This document shows positions 7,425 to 16,659 of a stretch of DNA of 64,000 nucleotides, in pieces (the stretch's first letter is position 1; every line of letters starts with the position of its first letter). The stretch is from the NCBI GenBank assembly GCA_028280485.1, contig JANQLS010000041.1, forward strand, positions 30,767 to 94,766. Direction: 5' to 3'. The stretch is from Planctomycetota bacterium. GTDB taxonomy: Bacteria; Planctomycetota; UBA8108; JACQVS01. A program made the translations under genes and the position numbers. The notes below the pieces were generated by a model that worked only from the letters and a program-made list of their open reading frames with translations, had not been told where the DNA came from and ran no database searches.

Positions 7425-10370
7425 TCAATCGATATAAAGGAATTCGTTGGAGTTGAGTAGTACGCGACACAAGGCTTCAATCCCACTGGGATCAGAAGGA
7501 TTTTTACTGTCGTTCACGAGAGTTTTTAAACCCTGAACTTCATGAGGACTAGGGAGTCGAGAAAAGGCGATCAGAAAAGCACGTTTAATTTGTGCTTCAA
7601 CTGACTCCGGTGCTTCTTTGAGTAATCGTTTAGCGAAGTACTTGGCTTCACCACTCACAAACTCACCGTTATACATAGCCAATGATTGAAGCGGAGTGAC
7701 AGATGTCGCTCTCCGATCTCTCGAATCATCACAAACTACAGAATCAAAAGCTTGAAGGAAGGGCATCGAAAGAGTGCGTTGTTGGTAAATGTAAACACTC
7801 CGCCTTCTCCCTTCAGGACCGAGATCGGTAGCCCACTTGTTTTTACTGTATTTAACTCTGTCGCCGATTTCATCGGGAAGAGGGGGAAAGATGGGCAGGC
7901 CGTACATTTCGGGATTGAGTCGTCCGCTCGCCGTTAGAACACTATCTCGAACAGCTTCTGCTTCTAATCGCCGTCGCCTGAATTTCCATAGAAGAGTGTT
8001 TTCGGGATCGATGTTCAAAGCCTGTGAATTCTGATTTCGAGTCGACTGACGGTAAGTACCAGATAGCACCATCAATCGGTGCATTTTTTTAACACTCCAC
8101 TTATTGGCAACAAACTGTCGAGCTAACCAATCTAATAGCTCTGAGTGAGAGGGGCCTCCGCCGAGAACTCCAAAGTCGCTGGGAGTAGCTACGATCCCAC
8201 GACCAAAGTGCCAATGCCACAAGCGATTTACCATCACTCGAGCGGTGAGAGGATTCTTACTACTGGCGATCCAACGTGCCAAAGCCATACGCCGGCTCCT
8301 TGTCGGCCAACGTTTAAAGGGATCTAAACGGATGGCGGCTGGCTTTTGGTGACCTGTGATCGCACTTAAAAAACCGGCTTCGACGATTTCACCGGGATTG
8401 TCGTACTCTCCCCGAATCATCACGCGTGATGTCGGTACTCCCGGCTCGTAGGGAGGACCGTAAGAATGACGTAAGGACATCGCTACAGGTTGTAAACGTT
8501 TTAAATGCTGCTGAATGTAGGGCTCTCTTCGTTTTAACCAGCGGTATTTTTTCAAGCCCTCTTCGCCGAGGATTTCTTTTCCCCGTGAGTTGGCGATTTG
8601 ATTGAGATCTATTTTTTGAAGGTGCTCAGGATCGTAGAAAGTTGAAAGGAAGGCTTGATTCCCGCCTACTTCAAAGCCGTAAGCCTGGGATTTTCCGCGA
8701 GCAGTGAAGATCGTTACGATCGATCCCTTTTGGTGTTTGAAAAAGGGAGCATCGGTTATTTTAGCGATCAATTGGCTATCGTTAAATTCAACTGAGGCTC
8801 GCTTATTCTTCCCGATTGAAATGAGTTTGGGGCGAAGCTTGGGATCACTTTGCGTAAGCTCGACACCCAGCACTTTATCTTTCCATAAAGCGACCTTTTC
8901 ACCTTGAGCTGGGTTTTTAGTTTGCGGGTTAGCATCGAGGTCTGCTGCATCTAACCAGAAACTCAATCCGTCTTTTGGGGGTAGAAGGTTCTTGACCGAT
9001 CCAGAGTACTTTCCCTGAATGTACTGATTCAATTTTTGAATCTCTTTTGAATTAGGTGGGTGATCGTAAACCAAAATTTCGGCGATGCTTCCACTGTGGC
9101 CGTAACCCTCGGGTTTACCTGTTCCATTCGTGTAAGTTCCGAGACTTACGTGCTGAATTTTTTTCAAATCTCCAAACCAAACCCCTTTGTTTTGCCCGGC
9201 GCGAGTTCCAGTGCTAGAGGCCGGTTTTCCATCAGTATAAAAGAGCCAGCGTTGGGAATCAGAAGCCGTAACTGTCCAATGGAGTTTTCCATCGTGAACG
9301 ATCTGTCGATCGTAATAGTAGTCATTTCCACTTTCCGGTGAGATCGCTTGTAAGCCGAATCCAGAGCCTTGATTGCCCGCATTCGCTCTTAACTGACTTT
9401 CAATTTTTTGAAACGCTTGGGCATTGGATTGAATCTCTGCTTCTAATTTTCCACGCTTGTTATTGATCCAATCCTTTTCACCCTTGATATAAAAACCAGC
9501 CGGTAAAGGGCCTCCGATTTGAAAAATATCACCAGGGAGTGGGCGGGGAATTTGAACCGTAGAGAAGAAGGCTTTCATTCGATAAAAATCCTTGGTGGGA
9601 ATCTTATCGTACTTGTGGTCGTGGCATTTGGCACAGCCCACGGTTAAGCCTAAGAAGACGGAGCTAACGGTGGTCGTCATCTCACTCAAGAGTTCATGGC
9701 GAGTTTCATCGCCACGAGGTTCGGTGAATGGGGCAAGCCTTAGAAACGTTAAGGCCACTGTATTTTCGGCTGAAACACCTGGCAAATGACCCGCTCCCAT
9801 CACGTCGGAGAATTCATCGCCAGCGATTTGTTCCATAATGAATCGATCATAGGGCTTGTCTTTATTGAAGGAATCGATCACGTAGTTACGGTAACGCCAA
9901 GCGTGAGGTAAATCAGGGTCTCCTTCGTAGCCCGCCGTATCGGCATAACGGGCGAGGTCTAACCAAAACCGCGCCCAGCGTTCACCGTAGCGCGGATCCT
10001 GTAAAAGTTTGTCGACCAACTTCTCATAGGCTTGAGGATCTTTGTTTTCGAGAAAGCTTTTAACCTCCTCAGGCTGGGGTGGGAGCCCGATGAGATCGAG
10101 GTAGAGTCGGCGAACAAGTTCACTCTTGGAGGCAAGGGGCGCAAATCCCAAACCCTTCGCTTCTAGCTTCCTCAAGATGAAGCGATCGATGTCATTTCGG
10201 ATTTGTTCTTTGGCTTTGACTTCAGGTGGGTTGACTTCAAGGGGAGGGAAATAAGGCCACGAAAGTTTCTCAGGTGAATTCACAAGATCAGACTGTGCTC
10301 GAACAGACGGCGAACTCATTGACCCAAGGATCAGAAATATAAATAAATATCTGAATGCACCAACTCGCAT
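7425..10370 (-). CDS. DUF1549/DUF1553 protein with an inserted LamG-like domain
   Basis: A 981-residue exported protein with an N-terminal signal (YLFIFLILGSMSSPSVRAQS). DUF1549 spans about 55-275 (DIDRFILRKLEAKGL, GERWARFWLDLARYADTAGYEGD, YDRFIMEQIAGDE) and ends in a c-haem-type CAKCHDHK. A middle section of about 340-560 looks like a concanavalin/LamG jelly roll (KLHWTVTASDSQRWLFYTDGK, GSIAEILVYD, DGLSFWLDAADLD). DUF1553 fills the C-terminus (RRMALARWIASSKNPLTARVMVNRLWHWHFGRGIV, SHSELLDWLA, SVYIYQQRTLSMPFLQAFD). Unlike the second locus at 42730, it lacks the N-terminal planctomycete cytochrome C (PSCyt1) with its own CxxCH, so only one haem motif remains. It is first in a two-gene operon with the DUF1501 gene. 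Confidence 0.9.
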   Translation of the reverse strand: MRVGAFRYLFIFLILGSMSSPSVRAQSDLVNSPEKLSWPYFPPLEVNPPEVKAKEQIRNDIDRFILRKLEAKGLGFAPLASKSELVRRLYLDLIGLPPQPEEVKSFLENKDPQAYEKLVDKLLQDPRYGERWARFWLDLARYADTAGYEGDPDLPHAWRYRNYVIDSFNKDKPYDRFIMEQIAGDEFSDVMGAGHLPGVSAENTVALTFLRLAPFTEPRGDETRHELLSEMTTTVSSVFLGLTVGCAKCHDHKYDKIPTKDFYRMKAFFSTVQIPRPLPGDIFQIGGPLPAGFYIKGEKDWINNKRGKLEAEIQSNAQAFQKIESQLRANAGNQGSGFGLQAISPESGNDYYYDRQIVHDGKLHWTVTASDSQRWLFYTDGKPASSTGTRAGQNKGVWFGDLKKIQHVSLGTYTNGTGKPEGYGHSGSIAEILVYDHPPNSKEIQKLNQYIQGKYSGSVKNLLPPKDGLSFWLDAADLDANPQTKNPAQGEKVALWKDKVLGVELTQSDPKLRPKLISIGKNKRASVEFNDSQLIAKITDAPFFKHQKGSIVTIFTARGKSQAYGFEVGGNQAFLSTFYDPEHLQKIDLNQIANSRGKEILGEEGLKKYRWLKRREPYIQQHLKRLQPVAMSLRHSYGPPYEPGVPTSRVMIRGEYDNPGEIVEAGFLSAITGHQKPAAIRLDPFKRWPTRSRRMALARWIASSKNPLTARVMVNRLWHWHFGRGIVATPSDFGVLGGGPSHSELLDWLARQFVANKWSVKKMHRLMVLSGTYRQSTRNQNSQALNIDPENTLLWKFRRRRLEAEAVRDSVLTASGRLNPEMYGLPIFPPLPDEIGDRVKYSKNKWATDLGPEGRRRSVYIYQQRTLSMPFLQAFDSVVCDDSRDRRATSVTPLQSLAMYNGEFVSGEAKYFAKRLLKEAPESVEAQIKRAFLIAFSRLPSPHEVQGLKTLVNDSKNPSDPSGIEALCRVLLNSNEFLYID

Positions 10371-10568
10371 GATGGACCCTTTAATTAAAAGTATAGATCA
10401 TTTGATGATCATTAATTTTAGGACGAAATTCAAGGATTAGATGAGATCTGAGAGCCTCCCCTGGAAATGATCTGGGTCTAGGGTACAATCAGCGGTTCTC
10501 ATTTAGGTCGAGGTGCCTTCAATGTGCCTTCAATGTAGTCTCGACATTAACACTTAAGTAGCACTTAG

Positions 10569-10704
10569 TAAGCCCGGAGCGTAAGCAACGGGACACGATA
10601 AAGTTTCTGTTCGGGTGTTTTACGGGTGAGACCTAAATTTTTAGGGCATTTTATGAGCTGTCCTAGCGCAAAAGTTGAATCCCGTCGCTTACGCTCCGGG
10701 CTAG
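10569..10704. repeat. Inverted pair of TAGCCCGGAGCGTAAGC repeats
   Basis: One arm (10569-10592) reads TAAGCCCGGAGCGTAAGCAA and the other (10681-10704) is nearly its reverse complement ending CTCCGGGCTAG. They enclose about 90 bases with no gene. The surrounding 10371-10741 gap otherwise holds only the promoter of the divergent DUF1549/1553 gene and an imperfect direct repeat GTGCCTTCAAT at about 10509-10530. Confidence 0.85.
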
Positions 10705-10741
10705 TTAATGAATAATGAAGTTTTTTTAAATTGAATTTGTC

Positions 10742-11119
10742 ATGTCCAAGATCAAACTCACTTTAGAAGGCTTGTCCTTCGAAGCTGAACTCTATGATTT
10801 TCCTCAATCGGAAGCTCTCTTGAAGGAACTTCCACTCAAGGCTTCATTAAGTCGTTGGGGCGAAGAATATTATGGCGGCATCGGAGATTTGGATATAGCT
10901 AAGGGAGAAGATGCGAGGGACCTCATGAAATTGGGCGAACTCGCATACTGGAAACCCGGTAAGGCCTTTTGTATTTTCTTCGGGCCTACTCCAGCTAGTC
11001 ACAGTGACGAGCCGAGAGCGGCATCTGAAGTCTTACCTTTAGGACGTATGACGACGGAAGATTATCAATCTTTAAGTGCTCTAGGACCCCAAATTGAGGT
11101 CTCTATAGAAGCTATCTAA
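10742..11119 (+). CDS. Cyclophilin-like fold protein (DUF369-type, PF04126 family)
   Basis: A 125-residue cytoplasmic protein matching the small cyclophilin-like family: KIKLTLEGLSFEAELYDFPQSEALLKELPLKASLSRWGEEYYGGIG, then GELAYWKPGKAFCIFFGPTPASHSDEPRAASEVLPLGRM. The WGxExY, YWxPGxAFCIFFGPTP and PRAASEVxPLG blocks are the family hallmarks. The family has a beta-barrel like cyclophilin but prolyl isomerase activity is not established for it. It sits 38 bases ahead of dapL on the same strand and may share its transcript. Confidence 0.85.
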   Translation: MSKIKLTLEGLSFEAELYDFPQSEALLKELPLKASLSRWGEEYYGGIGDLDIAKGEDARDLMKLGELAYWKPGKAFCIFFGPTPASHSDEPRAASEVLPLGRMTTEDYQSLSALGPQIEVSIEAI

Positions 11120-11157
11120 GAATCCAATAATATTTAAAATCGATTAAGGAACGTGAA

Positions 11158-12387
11158 ATGGCACGCATTAACGATAACTATTTAAAACTCGCTGCAGGTT
11201 ACCTCTTCCCAGAAATTGGTCGAAGAGTTCGTGAATTTGGTGAAGCCAATCCTGACGCCCAATTGATTCGGTTGGGAATCGGAGATGTGACTCGACCGCT
11301 CCCCTCCTCCATCATTTCAGCTCTTCACAAGGGTGTCGATGAGATGGCTGAAGCATCTTCCTTTAAAGGTTACGGCCCGGAGCAAGGCTACGCTTTTTTA
11401 AGAGAGCTCGTGGCCGAGCACGACTTTGGTTCTCGGGGGGTAAAAGTAGATCCCGATGAAGTCTTCATCTCAGACGGTGCAAAGTGTGATAGTGGAAACA
11501 TCCAAGAGATCTTCTCTTCTGATGCCAAGATCGCCGTTGCCGATCCTGTGTATCCCGTTTATGTCGATACCAATGTTATGGCCGGCCGAACCGGAACTGT
11601 CGACGACCAAGGTCGCTATCAAGGTTTGATCTATATGCCATGCCTGGAAGAAAATGGATTTCTTCCTGAATTGCCCACTGAGAAGCCTGATCTCATCTAC
11701 ATGTGCTTTCCCAACAATCCAACAGGGACGGTTGCAACTAAAGAACAACTGAAAACGTGGGTCGACTACGCCAAAGAGAATGGATCCATCCTTCTTTTTG
11801 ATGCTGCCTACGAAGCTTTCATTTCTGACCCCGAGATTCCTCACTCCATCTTTGAAATTGAAGGGGCAAGAGAAGTTGCAATCGAATTCCGAAGCTTCTC
11901 AAAGGTTGCTGGGTTCACCGGTACGCGTTGTGCCTATACCGTAGTGCCTAAAGAACTCAATGGGCTCGACGCCCAAGGCAATCCCGTGAGCATCCACAGC
12001 TTGTGGAACCGTCGTCAATCTACAAAGTTTAACGGCGTTTCCTATCCCGTTCAGGTAGGAACAGCTGCAGTTTACTCCCCTGAAGGGCAAAAAGAAATTC
12101 GCGGATTGATCGATTACTACATGGAGAACGCTCGTATCATCCGAGAAGGTTTGAATGAAAGTGGATACGAAACTTTCGGCGGAGTGAATGCTCCCTACAT
12201 TTGGTTAAAAACCAAAGATGGAATGGCCTCATGGGATTTCTTTGATCATCTCCTCAACAAGGCTCAAGTCGTGGGAACTCCCGGTTCTGGATTTGGGGCT
12301 GCCGGTGAAGGTTATTTCCGATTGAGCGCATTCGGTGATAAAGAGAACGTGGAAGAAGCCATCCGAAGGATTCAGCAAGGGGTGTGA
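11158..12387 (+). CDS. dapL: LL-diaminopimelate aminotransferase
   Basis: Converts tetrahydrodipicolinate directly to LL-diaminopimelate with glutamate as amino donor, the short route to lysine and peptidoglycan precursor (EC 2.6.1.83). The start [24 protein letters not shown] and the [18 protein letters not shown] block ([17 protein letters not shown]) are diagnostic. The PLP lysine is in [19 protein letters not shown], and [14 protein letters not shown] and [20 protein letters not shown] [16 protein letters not shown] are intact. Length 409 is normal. AAGGAACGTGA lies just ahead of the ATG. A clear terminator follows at 12429. DapL is found in plants, Chlamydiae, Planctomycetota, Verrucomicrobiota and some other bacteria, consistent with the proposed host. 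Confidence 0.97.
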   Translation: MARINDNYLKLAAGYLFPEIGRRVREFGEANPDAQLIRLGIGDVTRPLPSSIISALHKGVDEMAEASSFKGYGPEQGYAFLRELVAEHDFGSRGVKVDPDEVFISDGAKCDSGNIQEIFSSDAKIAVADPVYPVYVDTNVMAGRTGTVDDQGRYQGLIYMPCLEENGFLPELPTEKPDLIYMCFPNNPTGTVATKEQLKTWVDYAKENGSILLFDAAYEAFISDPEIPHSIFEIEGAREVAIEFRSFSKVAGFTGTRCAYTVVPKELNGLDAQGNPVSIHSLWNRRQSTKFNGVSYPVQVGTAAVYSPEGQKEIRGLIDYYMENARIIREGLNESGYETFGGVNAPYIWLKTKDGMASWDFFDHLLNKAQVVGTPGSGFGAAGEGYFRLSAFGDKENVEEAIRRIQQGV

Positions 12388-12428
12388 TTCTTTATCGCCC
12401 CTAAAATTTAGTTTCTAAAATCTCATCT

Positions 12429-12457
12429 AACGCCACCCGCACGGGTGGCGTTTTTTT
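12429..12457 (+). terminator. Intrinsic terminator after dapL
   Basis: An 11-base stem AACGCCACCCG pairs with CGGGTGGCGTT across the loop CA, followed directly by a run of seven T. It ends the 10742-12387 transcript. Confidence 0.92.
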
Positions 12458-12747
12458 ATAACCAAAGCCTGGCGGCTACGGTTACAGCCTCAATTCGCAT
12501 TATCGGTTGTACGTTATTTCTGGATGTTTTTTAGACGAATCTATAGGGGTTTTCCCCTGCTCTAGGTTCGATAACACGCCTCTAAAAAGTTATTTCTCAG
12601 ATTGAAGCCTCGGGTAAAAGGTTTGAGAAATGTTAGCCGAAAGAGAATTCAGTCGTATCTCTGCTTTAAGCGCGGACGAGGTGAAATCAATTCCTTGAAA
12701 GTTCATTAAGGAATTTCTTGTAGGTCAGCATTCTCAGTGGGAAAAGA
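12458..12747. other. Leader region of the chemoreceptor gene
   Basis: No clear gene. A 22-codon frame (ATG 12630 to TGA 12698, MLAEREFSRISALSADEVKS...) is present but lacks a convincing ribosome site. A small hairpin AGGGG-TTTT-CCCCT occurs at about 12545-12558. The segment probably holds the promoter of the gene at 12748. Confidence 0.3.
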
Positions 12748-14277
12748 ATGAACACTAAAACTAAAACTTATCTCATTCTAGGTGGCATCGGACTGGTGGT
12801 CTGTGTCTTTTCTTTTATTTTTATTCGTTCATTGGCAGTTTCGCAGGTGAGTCAAGCCAGCCTTCAAACTGCAGATGCCCTTTCAGCACAAGTGCGGGAA
12901 ACTAGAGGTTATTACACAAAAAACGTTGTGGGTGAGGCGAAAGCCAATGGAATTAAAATCAGCCATGCTTATAAGAATCAAGAATCGGCGATTCCCCTTC
13001 CCGCGACGATGGTTCACGAGATTAATAAGAAGCTGAATACCAGTGAAGCTGGTTTCAAGATTAATCTTTATAGTGACTTCCCATTTCCTTGGAGAAGCAA
13101 CGAGAATCATTTGGATGAATTTCGCCAAGAAGCTTTAACTTTTTTAAAGGAAAATCCCAAGGAAGCTTTCTGGAGACGTGAAGTTGTGGATGGGAAGGTA
13201 TCTATCCGGTATGCAACGGCGGATTCGATGTCAGCTCAAGGCTGTGTAACCTGTCATAACAACCATCCTCAAACTCCAAAATCAGACTGGAAGCTCGGTG
13301 ATGTGCGCGGTGTGTTGGAAGTCACTTTACCGGTGGAAGACACCATGGTTGCCTTCAGCTGGGGTGCATTTTGGGTTTCATTGGGAGTTTTTGGTGGAAT
13401 CTTGGCGATTGTGCTCTTCAGTACCTATAGCTTCAGCCAAATTATTAAACGATACCGATCAGTGAGTGAAGAGATTCAGAGTTTCTCTCACCAGATTAAG
13501 GAATCGATTCAAGAGGTATCCTCTTCATCGAGTGACCTCGCGGTTGAATCCGAACAAACGGTGGGTCAAGCTCAAGGAGCTTCTCAGGGTGCGGGGCAGG
13601 CCAGTTCGAGCATCAACTCTGTTGCCAGTGCAGCAGAAGAAGTGACCGCAAGTATCAAGCAGATTAAGACTCAGCTGAACGAGGCTCGAACGGTTGCAAA
13701 TGAAGCTTCGAAACAGTCTGAAGAAGCTGTTCACCTCATGGCAGAGCTCGATGGTTCAAGTCAAGAGATTGGTGAAGTGATCAAGGTGATTACTTCGATT
13801 GCAGAACAAACGAACCTGTTGGCATTGAATGCTACGATCGAAGCGGCACGTGCGGGTGAAGCAGGTAAGGGTTTTGCAGTGGTTGCAAATGAGGTTAAAG
13901 AATTGGCGGGCCAAACGGCAAAAGCCACCGATGAAATCACTCTAAAGATTAATGATGTTCAAGAGAACACTCACACTTCAGTTGATGCCATTCAAAAATT
14001 CTCTGATGTGATCTGTAAGATCAATGAGATTTCAACTTCAGCTGCGGGTGCTGCTGAACAACAAAGTGCAGCTGTCGAAGAAATTGCCCAATGTGCTGCG
14101 GGTGTCAGTCAGAATGCAGTCTCGATTTCAAATAAGGTGGACACCGTTCTTGCTTCAGCGGAAAGTTCTAAAGCGGGAATCCAAGCTATTAACGGTAATA
14201 CCATCGAGTTGCTGAAAAAATCTGAACAACTCGAATCCAAAATGAATGATTTCATTCACGAAATGACGGGTAACTAA
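12748..14277 (+). CDS. Methyl-accepting chemotaxis protein with c-type haem sensor domain (Tll0287/DUF3365-like)
   Basis: Membrane chemoreceptor that signals to CheA/CheW. Residues 7-29 form the first membrane helix and about 204-228 the second ([23 protein letters not shown]). The periplasmic region between them resembles the Tll0287-like domain and carries a c-haem attachment site, CVTCHNNHP, near residue 168. The cytoplasmic half is a long coiled coil with the strongly conserved signalling hairpin [40 protein letters not shown] domain is not obvious between the second helix and the coiled coil. No che genes are nearby, so it is an orphan receptor. Covalent haem suggests it senses redox state, oxygen, NO or CO; that is inference from the motif. 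Confidence 0.92.
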   Translation: MNTKTKTYLILGGIGLVVCVFSFIFIRSLAVSQVSQASLQTADALSAQVRETRGYYTKNVVGEAKANGIKISHAYKNQESAIPLPATMVHEINKKLNTSEAGFKINLYSDFPFPWRSNENHLDEFRQEALTFLKENPKEAFWRREVVDGKVSIRYATADSMSAQGCVTCHNNHPQTPKSDWKLGDVRGVLEVTLPVEDTMVAFSWGAFWVSLGVFGGILAIVLFSTYSFSQIIKRYRSVSEEIQSFSHQIKESIQEVSSSSSDLAVESEQTVGQAQGASQGAGQASSSINSVASAAEEVTASIKQIKTQLNEARTVANEASKQSEEAVHLMAELDGSSQEIGEVIKVITSIAEQTNLLALNATIEAARAGEAGKGFAVVANEVKELAGQTAKATDEITLKINDVQENTHTSVDAIQKFSDVICKINEISTSAAGAAEQQSAAVEEIAQCAAGVSQNAVSISNKVDTVLASAESSKAGIQAINGNTIELLKKSEQLESKMNDFIHEMTGN

Positions 14278-14312
14278 CAAATCGAAGATTTTCTGGAAAG
14301 CTTGAAACGGGC

Positions 14313-14600
14313 TTAAGGTAAAGCGTCGAGTTTATCCGAAAGAACGTTCGGAACAGATTGGCTCTTCAAACGAAACGATTGATGAACTTCGGAACAAGAT
14401 TTGGGTTGAACCCCCTTGTTCAATAATGCGGAATCATCGATCGCACAGTTTGAAGGGCCATTTTTATTGGCGCATTCAGCCAATTGAGAACGACTCGCTT
14501 CAGAGGATGAACGACTACCTAATACGATCAAAGAACCCCAGAAGAGGCACGCACCAATTAACAAGGCGCTTCCAACTATGGCTTTCCAATCTGTTTTCAT
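14313..14600 (-). CDS. Small single-pass membrane protein of unknown function
   Basis: A 95-residue frame, convergent with the chemoreceptor gene. It starts MKTDWKAIVGSALLIGACLFWGSLIVLGSRSSS, giving a membrane helix at about 8-30, followed by a polar outer part with three cysteines (LAECANKNGPSNCAID and PKSCSEV). It could be an uncleaved signal anchor or a small envelope protein. The ribosome site is weak. The protein-like composition and clean helix favour a real gene, but I do not recognise the family. Confidence 0.55.
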   Translation of the reverse strand: MKTDWKAIVGSALLIGACLFWGSLIVLGSRSSSEASRSQLAECANKNGPSNCAIDDSALLNKGVQPKSCSEVHQSFRLKSQSVPNVLSDKLDALP

Positions 14601-15015
14601 GCGTATTCTGTGCCTGTATAAATATCTTTATGTAGAAGCTTAAATGATTTGAGTGAACTCTCACGCCTAATTGTATCTGTTCCGAACCAAATATCGTAGC
14701 CTTCTCTTTCACAAGCGGTAAATCTTTATTTCCCACAAGCTTGTGAGAGCATTGCCCACCTAAAAAAGTACAATCCCCCCTTGAGAGTGTCGACTTTTAG
14801 TTTCGACAGCTCAGACTCCCCTTCAAGCCTTATTAAGTTTTGATCGTTTAAAGAGATATATTTCATGCTGAGCGTATGGAAATCACGGTGACGGAGTTTT
14901 ATCATGGGCTATCTGAAATTAATTATCGGAATCCATGACTGGCCCATCTGCTATTCCTCCGTGTAATTTTCGGCGAGATGGGCTTGGGTGGGAACTTAAG
15001 AGAAGGAGCTGTTTC
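14601..15015. other. Intergenic region before the Gfo/Idh/MocA gene
   Basis: No supported gene in 415 bases. A hairpin TGTCGA...TCGACA lies near 14796-14816. The region should contain divergent promoters for the small membrane protein and the oxidoreductase. An upstream in-frame extension from 14935 is open but is less likely than the GTG at 15016. Confidence 0.35.
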
Positions 15016-16356
15016 GTGAAACATCCATCAACAAGACGTGATTTTATTAAGACTGGGGCCCTAGCCGGTGCCGGTTTTTGGTTAGGGACGAGCACTCCTC
15101 TTTACTCTGTTCCCAAATCGGCAAATGAGAAACTCAACATCGCCGTCATCGGCTGTGGGGGTAAAGGTCACAGTGATGCACGCGGAGTTTCGAGTGAAAA
15201 CATCGTAGCGCTTTGTGATGTGGATGAGAGGCGAGGCGCTCAAGCCTTCAAAGATTATCCAAAAGCAAAAAAGTATCACGATTTCCGCGTACTCTTTGAC
15301 AAAGAGAAAAACTTGGATGCGGTCGTGGTTTCAACTCCAGATCACACTCACGCTGCAGCTACGGCGATGGCTTTGCGTCGCGGAATGGGAGCTTACACTC
15401 AAAAGCCCTTAACTCATTCCATTGAAGAGGCAAGAATCCTTCGAGATCTCGCCCGTAAGCACAAAGTTGCAACTCAAATGGGTAACCAAGGAACTTCGAT
15501 GACCGGTTTGCGCAGAGGTGCAGACGCGATTCGCGCTGGTGCCATCGGCGAAGTTAAAGAAGTTCACGTTTGGACCAACCGACCCGTGTGGCCTCAAGGA
15601 ATCAAAACCAAACGTCCCGAGCACACTTCGAAAGTGCCTTCCACTTTAAAATGGGATCTTTGGTTAGGCCCTGCGCAATGGCGCCCCTACGCAGAAAAGA
15701 AAGCTGGGCAATCGGTTTACCTTCCTTTCGATTGGCGCGGATGGTGGGACTACGGAACGGGTGCTTTAGGCGATATGGCTTGCCATACTGCTAATCTCGT
15801 TTTTATGGCCCTTGAACTTACTTACCCCACGAAATGTGAAATCATTCGTGCTGAGGGTTTAAATCCTGAGACCGCTCCCGACAAATCCACCTTGCTTCTT
15901 CACTTCCCCGCTCGTGGTAACAAACCACCGGTGAAGTTCTACTGGTATGATGGGGGTCACAAGCCGCCAGCTAACCTCACCGAAGGACTCAACATTCCTA
16001 ACAGCGGATCCTTGATGGTTGGAGAAAAGGGTAATCTGTATTCACCCAATGATTACGGGGCCCGTTATGAGCTTCTACCCAAAGATAAGTTCAAAGACTT
16101 CAAATTTGAACCCAAGATCCCTCGATCACCCGGTCACTACCGTGAATGGTTGAATGCCCTTAAAGGTGGTCCAGCGGCTCTGTCCAACTTCGATTATGCC
16201 TCTCAATTGACGGAATCGATCTTGATCGGTAATGTCGCCTTGAGAGCAGGAAGCACCATCGAATGGGACGCTAAGAATATGAAAGTCACCAACAACCCCA
16301 ACGCACAACAATACGTGATGCGCGATTATCGCAAGGGTTGGAGCTTGAATATGTAA
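15016..16356 (+). CDS. Gfo/Idh/MocA family oxidoreductase, Tat-exported
   Basis: NAD(P)-dependent sugar or cyclitol dehydrogenase family. I chose GTG 15016 because AAGGAG sits seven bases upstream and the product then begins with a clean twin-arginine signal, STRRDFIKTGALAGAGFWLGTS. The Rossmann start is LNIAVIGCGGKGHSDARGV, followed by VALCDVDERR, DAVVVSTPDHTHAAATAMALRRGMGAYTQKPLTHSIEEAR (the family's EKP is QKP here), and GNQGTSMTGLRRGADAIRAGAIGEVKEVHVWTNRPVWPQG. The subgroup with WLGPAQWRPY and PFDWRGWWDYGTGALGDMACH is typical of exported planctomycete members. Length 446 is usual. Natural substrate unknown; it is transcribed alone with its own terminator. Confidence 0.93.
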   Translation: MKHPSTRRDFIKTGALAGAGFWLGTSTPLYSVPKSANEKLNIAVIGCGGKGHSDARGVSSENIVALCDVDERRGAQAFKDYPKAKKYHDFRVLFDKEKNLDAVVVSTPDHTHAAATAMALRRGMGAYTQKPLTHSIEEARILRDLARKHKVATQMGNQGTSMTGLRRGADAIRAGAIGEVKEVHVWTNRPVWPQGIKTKRPEHTSKVPSTLKWDLWLGPAQWRPYAEKKAGQSVYLPFDWRGWWDYGTGALGDMACHTANLVFMALELTYPTKCEIIRAEGLNPETAPDKSTLLLHFPARGNKPPVKFYWYDGGHKPPANLTEGLNIPNSGSLMVGEKGNLYSPNDYGARYELLPKDKFKDFKFEPKIPRSPGHYREWLNALKGGPAALSNFDYASQLTESILIGNVALRAGSTIEWDAKNMKVTNNPNAQQYVMRDYRKGWSLNM

Positions 16357-16402
16357 TTTTCATTTTCGTCTCATTTAAACGATTCGGAAAAAAATTTACG
16401 AC

Positions 16403-16439
16403 AGTCCCACGAACTGAGAAGGTTCGTGGGACTTTTTTT
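16403..16439 (+). terminator. Intrinsic terminator after the oxidoreductase
   Basis: A 12-base stem AGTCCCACGAAC pairs with GTTCGTGGGACT around a short loop, followed by a T run. Confidence 0.92.
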
Positions 16440-16512
16440 GTTATAACTTCTTTTGGTTGATGGATTGTATATCCTCATTATCTATTAAACGTTACAACGA
16501 ATTCAAAGGTGT

Positions 16513-16613
16513 CCTGGGGCGAAATAGGCTCACGCCGAAATTGGCTCAGGCGTTACAGGTGTCTTTCCTTTCAAGCGGAGGTGATCCTGTAGCGCCACCC
16601 CTTGTGGGTGGCC
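16513..16613. repeat. CCTGGGGC / CCTGTAGCGCCACCCC composite repeat
   Basis: The first part (16513-16559) runs from CCTGGGGC to CGTTACAGG. The second (16586-16613) is CCTGTAGCGCCACCCCTTGT followed by GGGTGGCC, a GTAG tag with a GCCACCC/GGGTGGC hairpin. The same two halves recur in the opposite order at 18653-18780 and 21765-21889. Confidence 0.85.
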
Positions 16614-16659
16614 TTCCCCATTTGGCTTAAAATGCTAAATCATCCACGGAAGTGAAGAC

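Noticed and set aside
9060..9341. Open frames antisense to the DUF1549/1553, DUF1501, RND and helicase genes
   Set aside because: They lie wholly inside confident genes, have no ribosome sites and no recognisable domains; they are shadows of codon bias.
12630..12698. 22-codon leader peptide ahead of the chemoreceptor gene
   Set aside because: No ribosome site, no attenuation-type codon run and no paired hairpins.
14935..15015. Longer start for the Gfo/Idh/MocA protein
   Set aside because: The extension would bury the twin-arginine signal; GTG 15016 has AAGGAG in the right place.
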